NCBI GenBank assembly: GCA_037443425.1
Contig: JBBIOI010000033.1
Location: 1 to 30,261, forward strand
Source of the DNA: JBBIOI01 sp037443425
Lineage (GTDB): Bacteria; Desulfobacterota; BSN033; UBA1163
Length of the DNA stretch: 30,261 bases
Reading direction: 5' to 3'
Shown here: piece by piece, positions 6,703 to 14,787 of the stretch
Numbering within the stretch: the stretch's first letter is position 1
Layout of the letters: each line of letters opens with the position of its first letter
Translations under genes and position numbers: made by a program
Notes under the pieces: model-generated
Seen by the model: the letters and a program-made list of their open reading frames with translations, nothing else
What the model was told of the DNA's origin: nothing
Database searches by the model: none

Positions 6703-8844
6703 ATGAAAAGGAGAAAAGAAAGATTTGTAAAGCAATTAGGTAACCTGTATGTCCCGATATTTACTGTTTCGTTTTTACTCACTTTCATGCTCATTTCGGC
6801 GTATGCTTGGGCACAGCCCAAACCGACCCAAGCCATCCAGTTCAAGAACCTTGATGCTCCTCTGACCAAAATTCAGCCAAGCAGGGTGATCAAACACCCA
6901 CCCATCAATGTCGAGCTAAAACCCGGTACCATCAAGGTCAACAAATTGCAACCGATTCAGTTCAAACCCTTTACCATAGCTGAACTGCGACATCCCAAAA
7001 CGCATCCCACAAAAGCTAACCAACCTATTCGCCCAGATGAGGAGATCACGATCACCCAAAAAATCAGTGGAGAGGTGAAGACATTTAAGATCAAAGGGAG
7101 AGATTTACTCAATGAGATCAACAAACTGGAGCAAAAATACAACGCTTTGGGGTACACTATCCGTCGTCCTGTAAAAACTCCTATTGTGATCAACGAATCG
7201 ATCATGAAGCAAGACTTACTGCAGAGGCAGCGTCAAAATAGCATCCTCAAATATCGTCCTCTACCACAATTTAAGGTGATGGCTCCTAAATTTGGAAATA
7301 TGCAGGCGATCCACAGCCAGCGCCTTCAACAGATGCCCTCTATCATTCAGAGCCTCAATCAGGTTCAGCCGGCTTTGTCAGAGACTCTTCCGAAGCCGAT
7401 AAACGAGGAAAAGAGCTACGATGACTATTGGGGAGACAGGGATCTTTTTGCCGCAGGGCTGCATGGCAAAGTTAAATTTAATGCTGACAAGGATACCCTA
7501 AAGGCCTCGGCAGAAGGAAGGGCAACAGCAGTCGTATTTAATCACGAGTGGACGGTCTTCAGTATAGCAGGAGAAGCAGAAGGCCCAACAGCAGATCCAA
7601 ATGGGCAGATGCATGCCTATCTTAGAGCCACTGCCTTAGGAGACGACCTGTTTGCGCCGATTGATAGGCGGGGAAAGGCACCGCTTCCCGTAGTAGAGGA
7701 TGATCAAAACATAGGAGTTGATGAAAGCATCAAGATCCCTGTAGTCGAATTGGGTCCTTTTTCGATTAATGTGACCCTGGGATTTCAGGGAAGGGCAGGG
7801 GTTAGATATGGTATCTACCTGATCCCGGGCAGCCTCCAGGCGAAATTTATGCCCTATGTGGAGACGAGTGCCTACGGCCAGGTCGGTCTGAATGTCTGGG
7901 TTATTGTCAGTATTGAAGCAGGGGTAGGAGCGAGATTGACACTTCTGAACGACTACCTGATTCTAAGTGCCTCAGCCGGTATAGCGTTTGACCAGGGTCA
8001 GCCAAAATTCTTCTATGAGTATTATGCTCAAAACACGATCAATACCCTTAGCGGAGAGATATATGCCTATGTTACAGTTGACTACTATATTGATAGCGAT
8101 ACATGGAAATGGACTATCTTTAGCTGGGATGGGTTTCAATATGATGGATATGTCATTGGACCTATTAGTTATAATGTCCCGGTTCGACCGAAGGAGGAAC
8201 CAGACGCCTGGCGAGTGACCATTTATGAGCACACGAATTACAATGGCAAACACAAGGACTATGTTATTTACCCGGGGAATTGCCAGGCCCAGGAAGGTTG
8301 GCTAGGAGCTATTGGATTGAATGATAAGATTAGCTCTTTAAAAGTCGGTAAAAATGTAGCAGTTTACCTTTTTGAACATAGTCCTTATGGTGGAAAATAT
8401 ATCCGGTTTGATACAGATGTCCCAGACCTGAGAAAATATGATTTCAACGATAGGGCCTCTTCTCTTATGGTTTTCACTAAGTCAATGGGTCATCCTCTTG
8501 GTGTCTGGCTTATAGGAAATCAAATGTCTTTTAGATACCTTGCCGAAAAAGATAATGTCAATCTTTGCCCTTGTAGAACCATCAAAGTCCACCACCCCCA
8601 TGTCCCCTATAACGACGACGCCACAAGGGTCATTATACCGAAGATAAATCCTCAATCCCCCCCATGGGGATATATCGAAGTCGAGCTTTTTGAGCACCAA
8701 AGTTATAAAGGGCGGTCAGTAAAATTTAGAGCAGGACTCGGAGGCGGCGAATTCACCCTTCCCCCGGAGCTGAGCCGAAAGGTTTCGTCGATGATCATAT
8801 ACCTCAACGTCAATGATCCTAAGCTGTTATGTAGGCCCTGGTAG
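6703..8844 (+). CDS. large exported protein with C-terminal beta-gamma-crystallin domains
   Basis: This is a 713-residue protein. The start follows CAAGGAGGGTGAG. A signal peptide covers residues 1-37 (AWA|Q). Residues 38-240 are Pro/Gln/Lys-rich with little predicted order (repeated IQFK, PIxPxE patterns). Residues about 245-500 are a beta-rich domain of Gly/Tyr/Val strands (FSINVTLGFQGRAGVRYG, YGQVGLNVWVIVSIEAGVG, YAYVTVDYYI). From about residue 503 come Greek-key units of beta-gamma-crystallin type. VTIYEHTNYNGK with N540-D541-K-I-S544-S545, and VYLFEHSPYGGKY with N582-D583-R-A-S586-S587, both match the calcium-clamp signature (N/D)(N/D)xx(S/T)S. A third unit (EVELFEHQSYKGR) has a degenerate clamp, SRKVSS (691-696). 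The protein probably binds calcium outside the cell or in the periplasm. The middle domain is unidentified. Confidence 0.9.
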   Translation: MKRRKERFVKQLGNLYVPIFTVSFLLTFMLISAYAWAQPKPTQAIQFKNLDAPLTKIQPSRVIKHPPINVELKPGTIKVNKLQPIQFKPFTIAELRHPKTHPTKANQPIRPDEEITITQKISGEVKTFKIKGRDLLNEINKLEQKYNALGYTIRRPVKTPIVINESIMKQDLLQRQRQNSILKYRPLPQFKVMAPKFGNMQAIHSQRLQQMPSIIQSLNQVQPALSETLPKPINEEKSYDDYWGDRDLFAAGLHGKVKFNADKDTLKASAEGRATAVVFNHEWTVFSIAGEAEGPTADPNGQMHAYLRATALGDDLFAPIDRRGKAPLPVVEDDQNIGVDESIKIPVVELGPFSINVTLGFQGRAGVRYGIYLIPGSLQAKFMPYVETSAYGQVGLNVWVIVSIEAGVGARLTLLNDYLILSASAGIAFDQGQPKFFYEYYAQNTINTLSGEIYAYVTVDYYIDSDTWKWTIFSWDGFQYDGYVIGPISYNVPVRPKEEPDAWRVTIYEHTNYNGKHKDYVIYPGNCQAQEGWLGAIGLNDKISSLKVGKNVAVYLFEHSPYGGKYIRFDTDVPDLRKYDFNDRASSLMVFTKSMGHPLGVWLIGNQMSFRYLAEKDNVNLCPCRTIKVHHPHVPYNDDATRVIIPKINPQSPPWGYIEVELFEHQSYKGRSVKFRAGLGGGEFTLPPELSRKVSSMIIYLNVNDPKLLCRPW

Positions 8845-8973
8845 AAAAGCAGACAAGGGTAAGCGAGGTAGGAACGGCCCCAATGCTGAGCCTCGATGAG
8901 TTGTTGGTAGAGCACGCGGGGCCAGTCCCTTCTCTTCATCTTGGCAATGGCATCAAGAGGAGTTCGATACCTG

Positions 8974-10998
8974 ATGAGAGAAAGAACTTGCTCTGATAAA
9001 TGGCAAGGGTTTTCGACGAAGGCTATCCTGAAGGCATTCTTTTTTGCCCTTCTCTTTCTGGGTATCCTGTGGACTACGAATTGCTGCGGCAGGCAAGACG
9101 CACAATCTGTCAAACCCATCGAGAATGCAAACCCCTCCCCTTATCAATGGGCTATAGGGGAATCTACCACATATCAGCTTAGCTATAGTAGTTCCTCCTC
9201 TTCAGATTTCCGGGTTCTCTTTGGAGATGTAAAATCTTCGGAACCAAAAAAAAGAGATATGCCCTCAGGCCTTGCCTTCTCATTTGAAACATCCGTGAAG
9301 GGCGAGTTGGCGATGACCATACTTGAAAAGAGAGGGGACAGTTACCTTGTAGTTTACAGAATGCAAAATCTCCTCGTGACATTGATTGCGAACCAGTATA
9401 ACGACACCCAACAGGCTGAAGCCGTAAGATCTGACCTCGAAAGGGAGGTCTTTGCCCTTGTCAGCCCTCAGGGTAAAATCCATTCTGTGCTACTCGACCC
9501 ATCGACGGGGGAGCTTGCTCAGAGCTATACACGGGCAATTCTTGCACTCACCCAATTTGTTTTCCCCATGGAGAAAATCACAGAGGGCGCCGAATGGGAA
9601 GTTCAGGAGGAGGACACAAGCGGTCGATATCTGGCGACCTATCGAATCTGTGAGAAGGAGACAGATATCCCCAAGGCCTCTCTGAAATCTTTCTGCAAGA
9701 AGAAGATCCGTTACATCGAAGAAACCCAAAGGAGCAAGACTGGACCCATTGAACTTCCCAAAAAGATCATTCCAGAAGGGGAGTTCGTAGCTCTCTTTGA
9801 TTTCGCAAGTGGGGGACTCTCTTCCTTGAAAGGGTCAGAATCGCAAACCATCCTTATTCAGGACAAAGAAGTTGGGCAGGTGACAAATACTTTTCACATC
9901 GCCCTTCTGAGAAAAGAAATAATGAAGTCCTCTGAAGGTGTTTCGCTAAAAAGCTTATTTTCCACCAGAGAGAAGGCGACCCGGGCCGTTCCCCTCTATG
10001 TCAAACCCTCTCCTGAAAAAGCTGAGGCTTCCATTCATGAGAGGGAATTGGGAGAGGCGACGCTCGAAAGTCTGCTGGTGGAGTTGAAGAAGGCCGAATC
10101 TTCGTCTGATCCCAACTTCAATGCCACAGCCCTTTACCTGAAGTTCAAGTCGCTCATCTATCTTCATCCCGAATCTTGTAAGACTTTGGGCAAGGTTTTG
10201 AGTCGAGCGGGCGCGAAGAGTCTGACGATGAGCTTACTCCCTAAAGCCCTCAGCACAATCGGTCATCCTGAGGCGCAGGCAGCCCTTGTGAAGGCTATTA
10301 GAGCCCATTCAAAGGATAAGAATGCGCTTTTTACACTCCTCAACCCCCTGGCCACGGTCAGCGAGCCAACAGAAGAGGCAGAAGAAGCCCTGCGAGAGTT
10401 GGCATTTAAATCAGGAGATCCTGAAATTGAGGCGATGGCCCAACTAGCATTGGGTGCCCAGGCAAGAAGGATTGGTCTTTTCGCTCCCGAAAGGGCACGA
10501 AAAATTATCGATCGGTTTATTGATGAGCTCAAGCGTCCTTCTTCACCGGAGATGACCAAACAACTGCTTCTGGCCCTGGGGAACGCAGGCTCCTCTCGGG
10601 CCTTGCCGGAAATTTCTAAACTGGCAACGAATCCTTCGCCCGATTTGAGGGCTACGGCGCTCCGTGCCCTCCGTTTCATCGATTCGCCTCAGGCGGAGAC
10701 AATGCTGCTGGAAGCGCTTCGCTCGGACAATGACATCTCAGTAAGGGTAGCAGCAGCTGACGCCTTGGGATACAGGGAGATCACAGAGGCATCGTTCAAG
10801 GCACAGAAGCAAATATTCCTGAAGGATTCCAATGTTTCTGTTCGTTTAAAGGTTCTCGAGAACCTCTGGAAAGCAGAGCAAGCTTTTCCCGAAGTACGCC
10901 GTCTTGTCAAGAAGGCTGCCTCAGAGGACCCCTCGGAAGACATCCGAAAGGCCGCAAGGAATATCATGACCCAGTATCCAGAGGGCTATTTCAAGTAG
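8974..10998 (+). CDS. exported beta-domain plus HEAT-repeat protein (possibly lipid-transfer-like)
   Basis: This protein has 674 residues from the ATG at 8974, chosen because AAGAGGAG lies 11 bases upstream. TTG at 8941 and ATG at 8947 are in-frame alternatives without a ribosome site. Residues 17-35 are hydrophobic and are followed by Cys37-Cys38, so it is exported or membrane anchored; the lipobox is poor. Residues about 47-330 form a beta-rich domain (GELAMTILEKRGDSYLVVYRM, VFALVSPQGKIHSVLLDPSTG). Residues about 350-674 are alpha-helical with HEAT-type pairs, e.g. QLLLALGNAGSSRALPEI, DLRATALRALRFIDSPQAE and SVRVAAADALGYREITEAS. A beta domain followed by a helical superhelix recalls vitellogenin/microsomal triglyceride transfer proteins, but this is a layout resemblance only. 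GC is visibly higher than in the dcw genes. Confidence 0.85.
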   Translation: MRERTCSDKWQGFSTKAILKAFFFALLFLGILWTTNCCGRQDAQSVKPIENANPSPYQWAIGESTTYQLSYSSSSSSDFRVLFGDVKSSEPKKRDMPSGLAFSFETSVKGELAMTILEKRGDSYLVVYRMQNLLVTLIANQYNDTQQAEAVRSDLEREVFALVSPQGKIHSVLLDPSTGELAQSYTRAILALTQFVFPMEKITEGAEWEVQEEDTSGRYLATYRICEKETDIPKASLKSFCKKKIRYIEETQRSKTGPIELPKKIIPEGEFVALFDFASGGLSSLKGSESQTILIQDKEVGQVTNTFHIALLRKEIMKSSEGVSLKSLFSTREKATRAVPLYVKPSPEKAEASIHERELGEATLESLLVELKKAESSSDPNFNATALYLKFKSLIYLHPESCKTLGKVLSRAGAKSLTMSLLPKALSTIGHPEAQAALVKAIRAHSKDKNALFTLLNPLATVSEPTEEAEEALRELAFKSGDPEIEAMAQLALGAQARRIGLFAPERARKIIDRFIDELKRPSSPEMTKQLLLALGNAGSSRALPEISKLATNPSPDLRATALRALRFIDSPQAETMLLEALRSDNDISVRVAAADALGYREITEASFKAQKQIFLKDSNVSVRLKVLENLWKAEQAFPEVRRLVKKAASEDPSEDIRKAARNIMTQYPEGYFK

Positions 10999-11108
10999 AG
11001 AATGTCAGCTCGGCGCTATTGACGAGAATCAAAAGCACCCTATGAGGCTGGTCGGAACCGATGTTCTCAAAATGATTTTTAGATCGGCGATACATGAAAT
11101 CTTTCTAA

Positions 11109-11845
11109 GATATCTTCATCCAAAGAGGTTTAGGCTATGAGATGGAAAAGAACGATTTAGAAGAAAAATTTGCTCAGGCAGATTTCAGGGACGAGAAGGG
11201 AAAAGAGATAAAAGTTGAGGGAAAGTATTATAAAATAGATTACCACATAAAAAAGGGAGTTGCTCCTCCAAGTGGATTGCAGGTTCTCAGAAACTATGAA
11301 AATGCCATCAAGAAGATCGGGGGCGTGGTTGTAAAAGTAATAGCATATCCTACCTGAAATTAACTAAAGAAGGAAAAACATATTGGGCAGTTGTATTTCC
11401 GAGGGGTGGTGGGAGTTATTATGAACTTACTATCGTTGAGAAAGCAGAGATGGCTCAGGAGGTTGTGGCGGATGCGAAAAGCCTGATGAGTGATATTCAG
11501 GCAAAAGGTAGCGCCTCGGTCTATGGAATCTATTTTGATTTTGATAAGGCGGACATAAAGCCAGAGTCTGAGCCTGCAATAAAGGAGATAGCAAAGCTTC
11601 TTCAGGAGAATAAGGGACTTAAACTATATGTGGTAGGACATACTGACAATGTGGGAACTATTGACTATAACATGAAGCTCTCAAAGGCAAGGGCAGATGC
11701 TGTGGTTAAGGAACTTGTAACAAAGTATAAAATCTCTGCTGACAGGCTTAAGGCTTACGGAGTGGGCTCACTTGCACCTGTGGCTTCGAATAAGACAGAG
11801 GAGGGAAGGGTAAAGAACAGGCGAGTTGAACTGGTGGAGCAGTAA
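11109..11845 (+). pseudogene. second OmpA-family copy, 5'-truncated and frameshifted
   Basis: Frame 3 is open from 11109 to a TGA at 11355-11357 and carries the N-terminal domain (KVEGKYYKIDYHIKKGV, VLRNYENAIKKIGGVVVK). From about 11333 the homology continues in another frame: SNSISYLKLTKEGKTYW, then YYELTIVEKAEMAQEV, running without a stop through the OmpA domain to 11845. A single lost base in the AAAA run at 11333-11336 explains the shift. There is no signal peptide: the N-terminal frame meets TAA at 11106-11108, where the complete first copy continues upstream. The OmpA part (from 11450) has all family motifs and differs from the first copy at only 6 of 131 residues. An isolated start at ATG 11450 would give an OmpA domain without export signal, so I read the whole as a broken gene or a sequencing indel. 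Confidence 0.7.
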
Positions 11846-11877
11846 CCCTTCGACAGGCTTGTCCTCAGTGAATCGAA
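11846..11877. repeat. possible dispersed palindromic repeat
   Basis: Directly after the OmpA-copy stop, the sequence CCCTTCGACAGGCT followed by TGTCCTCAGTGAATCGAA can fold (TTCGA with TCGAA, GACA with TGTC). It resembles the CCTTCGACAGGCTCAGG-type intergenic repeats seen in many bacterial genomes. Only one copy is present in this window. Confidence 0.35.
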
Positions 11878-11936
11878 TATATTTGTTGCAATTTAGGCCA
11901 ATTATCTGTAAGAATATTCTTAGGAGGTTTATAGAT

Positions 11937-12242
11937 ATGAGAAAGTTTATTCTTGTGGGTTTGGTAACTCTACTTGCTGGATTGACTTTCATTTTTTTGG
12001 GATGTGCAGCTCGAGTGGTATATGTTCAGCCTCCAGAACCCCGGGTAGAGGTATATGGTCCACCTCCATATCCGGAAGCTGTTTGGATACCTGGCCACTG
12101 GGCTTACAGAGGTGGAGAGTGGGTTTGGATTCCTGGGCACTGGGAGAAAAGACCAAGACCTACTGCGGTATGGGTTCCAGGACACTGGAATCCAAAAGGA
12201 AGAGGCTGGGTTTGGGTGCCTGGTCATTGGGAGTATCGGTAA
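11937..12242 (+). CDS. WXXGXW-repeat lipoprotein
   Basis: This is a 101-residue protein. TTAGGAGG nine bases upstream fixes the start at ATG 11937; the in-frame ATG at 11826 is not supported. The signal peptide ends in a lipobox (FLGC, Cys23), so the product should be a lipoprotein, probably in the outer membrane. The mature part is a short Pro-rich linker (VYVQPPEPRVEVYGPPPYP) followed by four repeats of WIPGHW/WVPGHW spaced 16-20 residues apart. This is the WXXGXW repeat family, formerly called YXWGXW. Its function is not established; the repeats are predicted to form beta-hairpins. It ends 21 bases before tatA. Confidence 0.9.
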   Translation: MRKFILVGLVTLLAGLTFIFLGCAARVVYVQPPEPRVEVYGPPPYPEAVWIPGHWAYRGGEWVWIPGHWEKRPRPTAVWVPGHWNPKGRGWVWVPGHWEYR

Positions 12243-12263
12243 TAAAATTATTGGAGAAATGAT

Positions 12264-12554
12264 ATGTTTGGATTTGGATTTCCAGAGATATTGGTAATTT
12301 TGATCATCCTTTTTCTTTTATTCGGCGCAAAAAAGCTTCCCGAAATTGGAGAAGCACTTGGTAAAACTGTAAAAGAGATAAGGAAGATCAGAGAGGAACG
12401 TAAGACAGATAAAGAGGAGAAAAAAGAAAATAAGAAGGAGGGTTTGATCTCAGATATAAAGAAGGAGGTTCATGCGATTCCAGGTTTAAAAGAGGTGCGT
12501 GAAATTAAAGAGACGGCCGATAAGATAAAGAATATTACAAAGATTTTAAAATGA
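12264..12554 (+). CDS. tatA: Sec-independent protein translocase subunit TatA
   Basis: This 96-residue protein begins with FGFGFPEILVILIILFLLFGAKKLPEIGEALGKTVKEIRK. That is the TatA/TatE pattern: a short N-terminal transmembrane helix with Pro-Glu at its start, an FG hinge, then an amphipathic helix. In the family it oligomerises with TatB/TatC to move folded twin-arginine proteins across the inner membrane. The tail (residues about 45-96) is highly charged and longer than needed for function. A TatB assignment is less likely because the hinge and the 'LPEIG.ALGK' segment match TatA. No tatC is nearby, so the rest of the machinery must be encoded elsewhere. The gene ends the rightward run; the next gene is convergent, 55 bases away. 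Confidence 0.9.
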   Translation: MFGFGFPEILVILIILFLLFGAKKLPEIGEALGKTVKEIRKIREERKTDKEEKKENKKEGLISDIKKEVHAIPGLKEVREIKETADKIKNITKILK

Positions 12555-12609
12555 GAATAATGCTTACCCTCCACATTTTTTTATAGACCCACTTCATGAA
12601 GAATAGAAT

Positions 12610-13758
12610 TTATCTTGCTCCTTTAAGATAGAAACTCATTAGAATGAAACAGCTAACCACATATATCTCGAAAGAGAGAAAACCAATAGTAAGGTTTCCT
12701 ATTTGAGAAATCAATGACATTATCCAAGGTACTGTCATAGATCCAAGACCTGAACCTGTAGCAATCAGTCCCATTGCTGTGCCAGGATTCTTTGAATATA
12801 TCTTGCCAACCATGCCTAAAAGAGAGGGAAATATTCCAGAGTGGGCAAGTCCACATAAAGCAAAGAATGGGATTGTCCACTTACCAGGTACAAAAATTGA
12901 TAGAAGTAAGGCAATAAAGAGCAATGAGAATAGACCTAATAGATAGACTGCTTCGTTAAGTTTCGTAATAATGTAACTTGAAAATAGTCTTCCCAGTGCA
13001 AGGCAGGCAAAAAAGAGAAAGAGTGATGTACTTGCAAGGGAGATTGAAAAGGACTTTGTTTCTTTTAGAAAGGTAACCATCCAATATCCAATACCGTTTT
13101 GAACACCAAGGGCCAAGAATGCAATCACAAGGAGAATGAGGAATTTTTTCTCTTTTAGCAGATTTTTTAATACTTTTATTTCGAACCGTTGAGCCCCTTT
13201 TGGAGAGGAGATTCTTTGGAGAGATAGAAGAGCGAAAATAATCAATACAAAGAGGCCAAATCCGATATAAACCGATTGCCACGGAATATTTTTTGCCAGA
13301 AAGGTTCCCATAATAAGTGGACCTAAAAGAGAGCCTGCTGCAAAGAAGAAATGATGGAGGTTCATAACCATTGATTCTCTTCCTGGGAAAAGGTGTATAA
13401 GCAGTGGATTAGAACTTGCTTCAATAAGACCCCCACCAATACCAATTATTGTCATTCCTATAAGGCTGAGTAAAAACCAATTTGAAACCCCAAATAGAAT
13501 TAGATTTATACCCATAAGAAAACATCCAGCCATTAGTAAGAAGCTCTTTTTAAAGATGTCAGAAAGAGGACCTCCAATAAATACAGCAAGTGAAAAGCCA
13601 AATTGAAGAAGGGCTGTTAATGTCCCTGCTTGAACAAGGGTCAGGTCAAATGTTGAACGGATAGATGGAAGTGATGTCCCGAGAAATGTCCTCGACATAC
13701 CAAGAAAACTCATCGATATGAATGCGCCAATAGTAATGATCCATTTCTTCTCAATCAT
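12610..13758 (-). CDS. major facilitator superfamily permease
   Basis: This 382-residue protein has about 12 transmembrane helices in two halves. MFS hallmarks are 'GGPLSDIFKKSFLLMAG' between helices 2 and 3 (the loop 2-3 motif GxxxDxxxxK) and 'IGIGGGLIEASSNPLLIHLFP' near helix 4. 'CLALGRLFSSYIITKLNEAV' is the matching loop of the second half. AAAGGCAAGG precedes the ATG. It is the last gene of the leftward run, 93 bases after the ribokinase gene. Its neighbours suggest that it imports nucleosides or ribose, but the substrate cannot be read from the sequence. Confidence 0.88.
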   Translation of the reverse strand: MIEKKWIITIGAFISMSFLGMSRTFLGTSLPSIRSTFDLTLVQAGTLTALLQFGFSLAVFIGGPLSDIFKKSFLLMAGCFLMGINLILFGVSNWFLLSLIGMTIIGIGGGLIEASSNPLLIHLFPGRESMVMNLHHFFFAAGSLLGPLIMGTFLAKNIPWQSVYIGFGLFVLIIFALLSLQRISSPKGAQRFEIKVLKNLLKEKKFLILLVIAFLALGVQNGIGYWMVTFLKETKSFSISLASTSLFLFFACLALGRLFSSYIITKLNEAVYLLGLFSLLFIALLLSIFVPGKWTIPFFALCGLAHSGIFPSLLGMVGKIYSKNPGTAMGLIATGSGLGSMTVPWIMSLISQIGNLTIGFLSFEIYVVSCFILMSFYLKGAR

Positions 13759-13851
13759 ACCTTGCCTTTCTGATATTTAAATTTTATCTTTTCATCCTCA
13801 TCATCTTCTAAGAAGGTCTGGGAACTTATGAGAAATTTAGAAAAATCTTTA

Positions 13852-14778
13852 CTATTTTAAATGTTTTGATATGAATTCATCAAGTGTCTTCTTATTCGGG
13901 AGAGAAGGCTGGGCACCGAGCTTAGTAGTTGCAAGTGCACCAGAGGCGTTTGCAAATCTCAGGGTCTTTTGAATTGGCCATCCCTCATTAATCCCGTATG
14001 CAAAAGCACCGAGGAAAGCATCTCCCGCAGCAGTGGTATCAATAACATCAACCTTGAATGCCTCCATCCATATCTCTTCATTTTGGTTTTTGAAAAAGAC
14101 CCCTTTTTCACCAAGAGTAATAACCACATTTCCTGAGCCAAGTTCACACAAAAGACTTCCAATCCTTCTCACATCACTTTCCCTTTTTATCTTTATACCG
14201 GAAAGAATTTCAGCTTCCACTTCGTTAGGTATAAGAAAGTCAACCATAGATAGAACCCTTGATGAAAGTTTTTTTGCGGGCGATGGATTAAGAAGGGTTA
14301 TTATTCTTTTTTCTCGAGCAATTTTTAAGAGTTCGATCACCGTCTCTAATGGTATCTCAAGCTGGGTTAAAAAAAGATTAATCTTTTCCCATGGAAGATG
14401 AATTTTCTCAACATCTTTAGGGGAAAGGGATGCATTTGCACCAGGAGAAACGATTATTCGATTTTGTCCATCTAAAGAGAGTTCGATTATAGCCATTCCT
14501 GTAGGTGATGACTTATCCCTCAATATCCATTTTGGATTTATCCCCTTTTTAATTAAATATCTCCTGTATTTCTCACCAAAGGGATCGTTCCCAATTTTAG
14601 TTAAAAAGATTACTTTTGCTCCAAGTTGTTTTAATGTGATAGCCTGATTTGCCCCTTTTCCTCCAAAGGCAGTTATCATGTGGTCTGCTATGATGGTTTC
14701 TCCTGGAAGATGAAGGCGAGGAACCTTGAAAATAAAATCGATATTAGAATTTCCAACAACAAGGATCTCTTTTCTCAT
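13852..14778 (-). CDS. rbsK: ribokinase (PfkB-family carbohydrate kinase)
   Basis: This 308-residue protein has the usual ribokinase length. GNSNIDFIF and FGGKGANQA are the N-terminal PfkB signature. The second signature is DTTAAGDAFLGAF, whose last Asp is the catalytic base and whose AAGD forms the anion hole. 'LNPSPAK' and 'PNEVEAEILSG' are further family landmarks. It phosphorylates D-ribose to ribose 5-phosphate with ATP in the cytoplasm. It begins nine bases after the nucleoside hydrolase stop with no clear ribosome site, which indicates translational coupling. Ribose released by that hydrolase is the natural substrate. A different sugar or nucleoside kinase of the same family cannot be excluded. 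Confidence 0.9.
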   Translation of the reverse strand: MRKEILVVGNSNIDFIFKVPRLHLPGETIIADHMITAFGGKGANQAITLKQLGAKVIFLTKIGNDPFGEKYRRYLIKKGINPKWILRDKSSPTGMAIIELSLDGQNRIIVSPGANASLSPKDVEKIHLPWEKINLFLTQLEIPLETVIELLKIAREKRIITLLNPSPAKKLSSRVLSMVDFLIPNEVEAEILSGIKIKRESDVRRIGSLLCELGSGNVVITLGEKGVFFKNQNEEIWMEAFKVDVIDTTAAGDAFLGAFAYGINEGWPIQKTLRFANASGALATTKLGAQPSLPNKKTLDEFISKHLK

Positions 14779-14787
14779 TGATAAGGA

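Noticed and set aside
8703..9119. 138-codon minus-strand frame as a gene
   Set aside because: Most of it overlaps well-supported genes at both ends. Only the middle patch is noted, as a possible remnant.
11328..11360. Programmed -1 frameshift in the second OmpA copy
   Set aside because: The A-run is not a standard X XXY YYZ slippery heptamer, no stimulatory stem-loop is evident and the copy also lacks its 5' end. A pseudogene or indel is simpler.
11826..11936. Upstream in-frame start (ATG 11826) for the WXXGXW lipoprotein
   Set aside because: It overlaps the OmpA-copy end, lacks a ribosome site and would bury the signal peptide. ATG 11937 has TTAGGAGG upstream and starts the signal peptide directly.
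12555..12609. Bidirectional terminator between tatA and the convergent MFS gene
   Set aside because: There is a T-run and a 10-base palindrome (CTTCATGAAG), but they are not adjacent in the way of an intrinsic terminator, so it was not listed.
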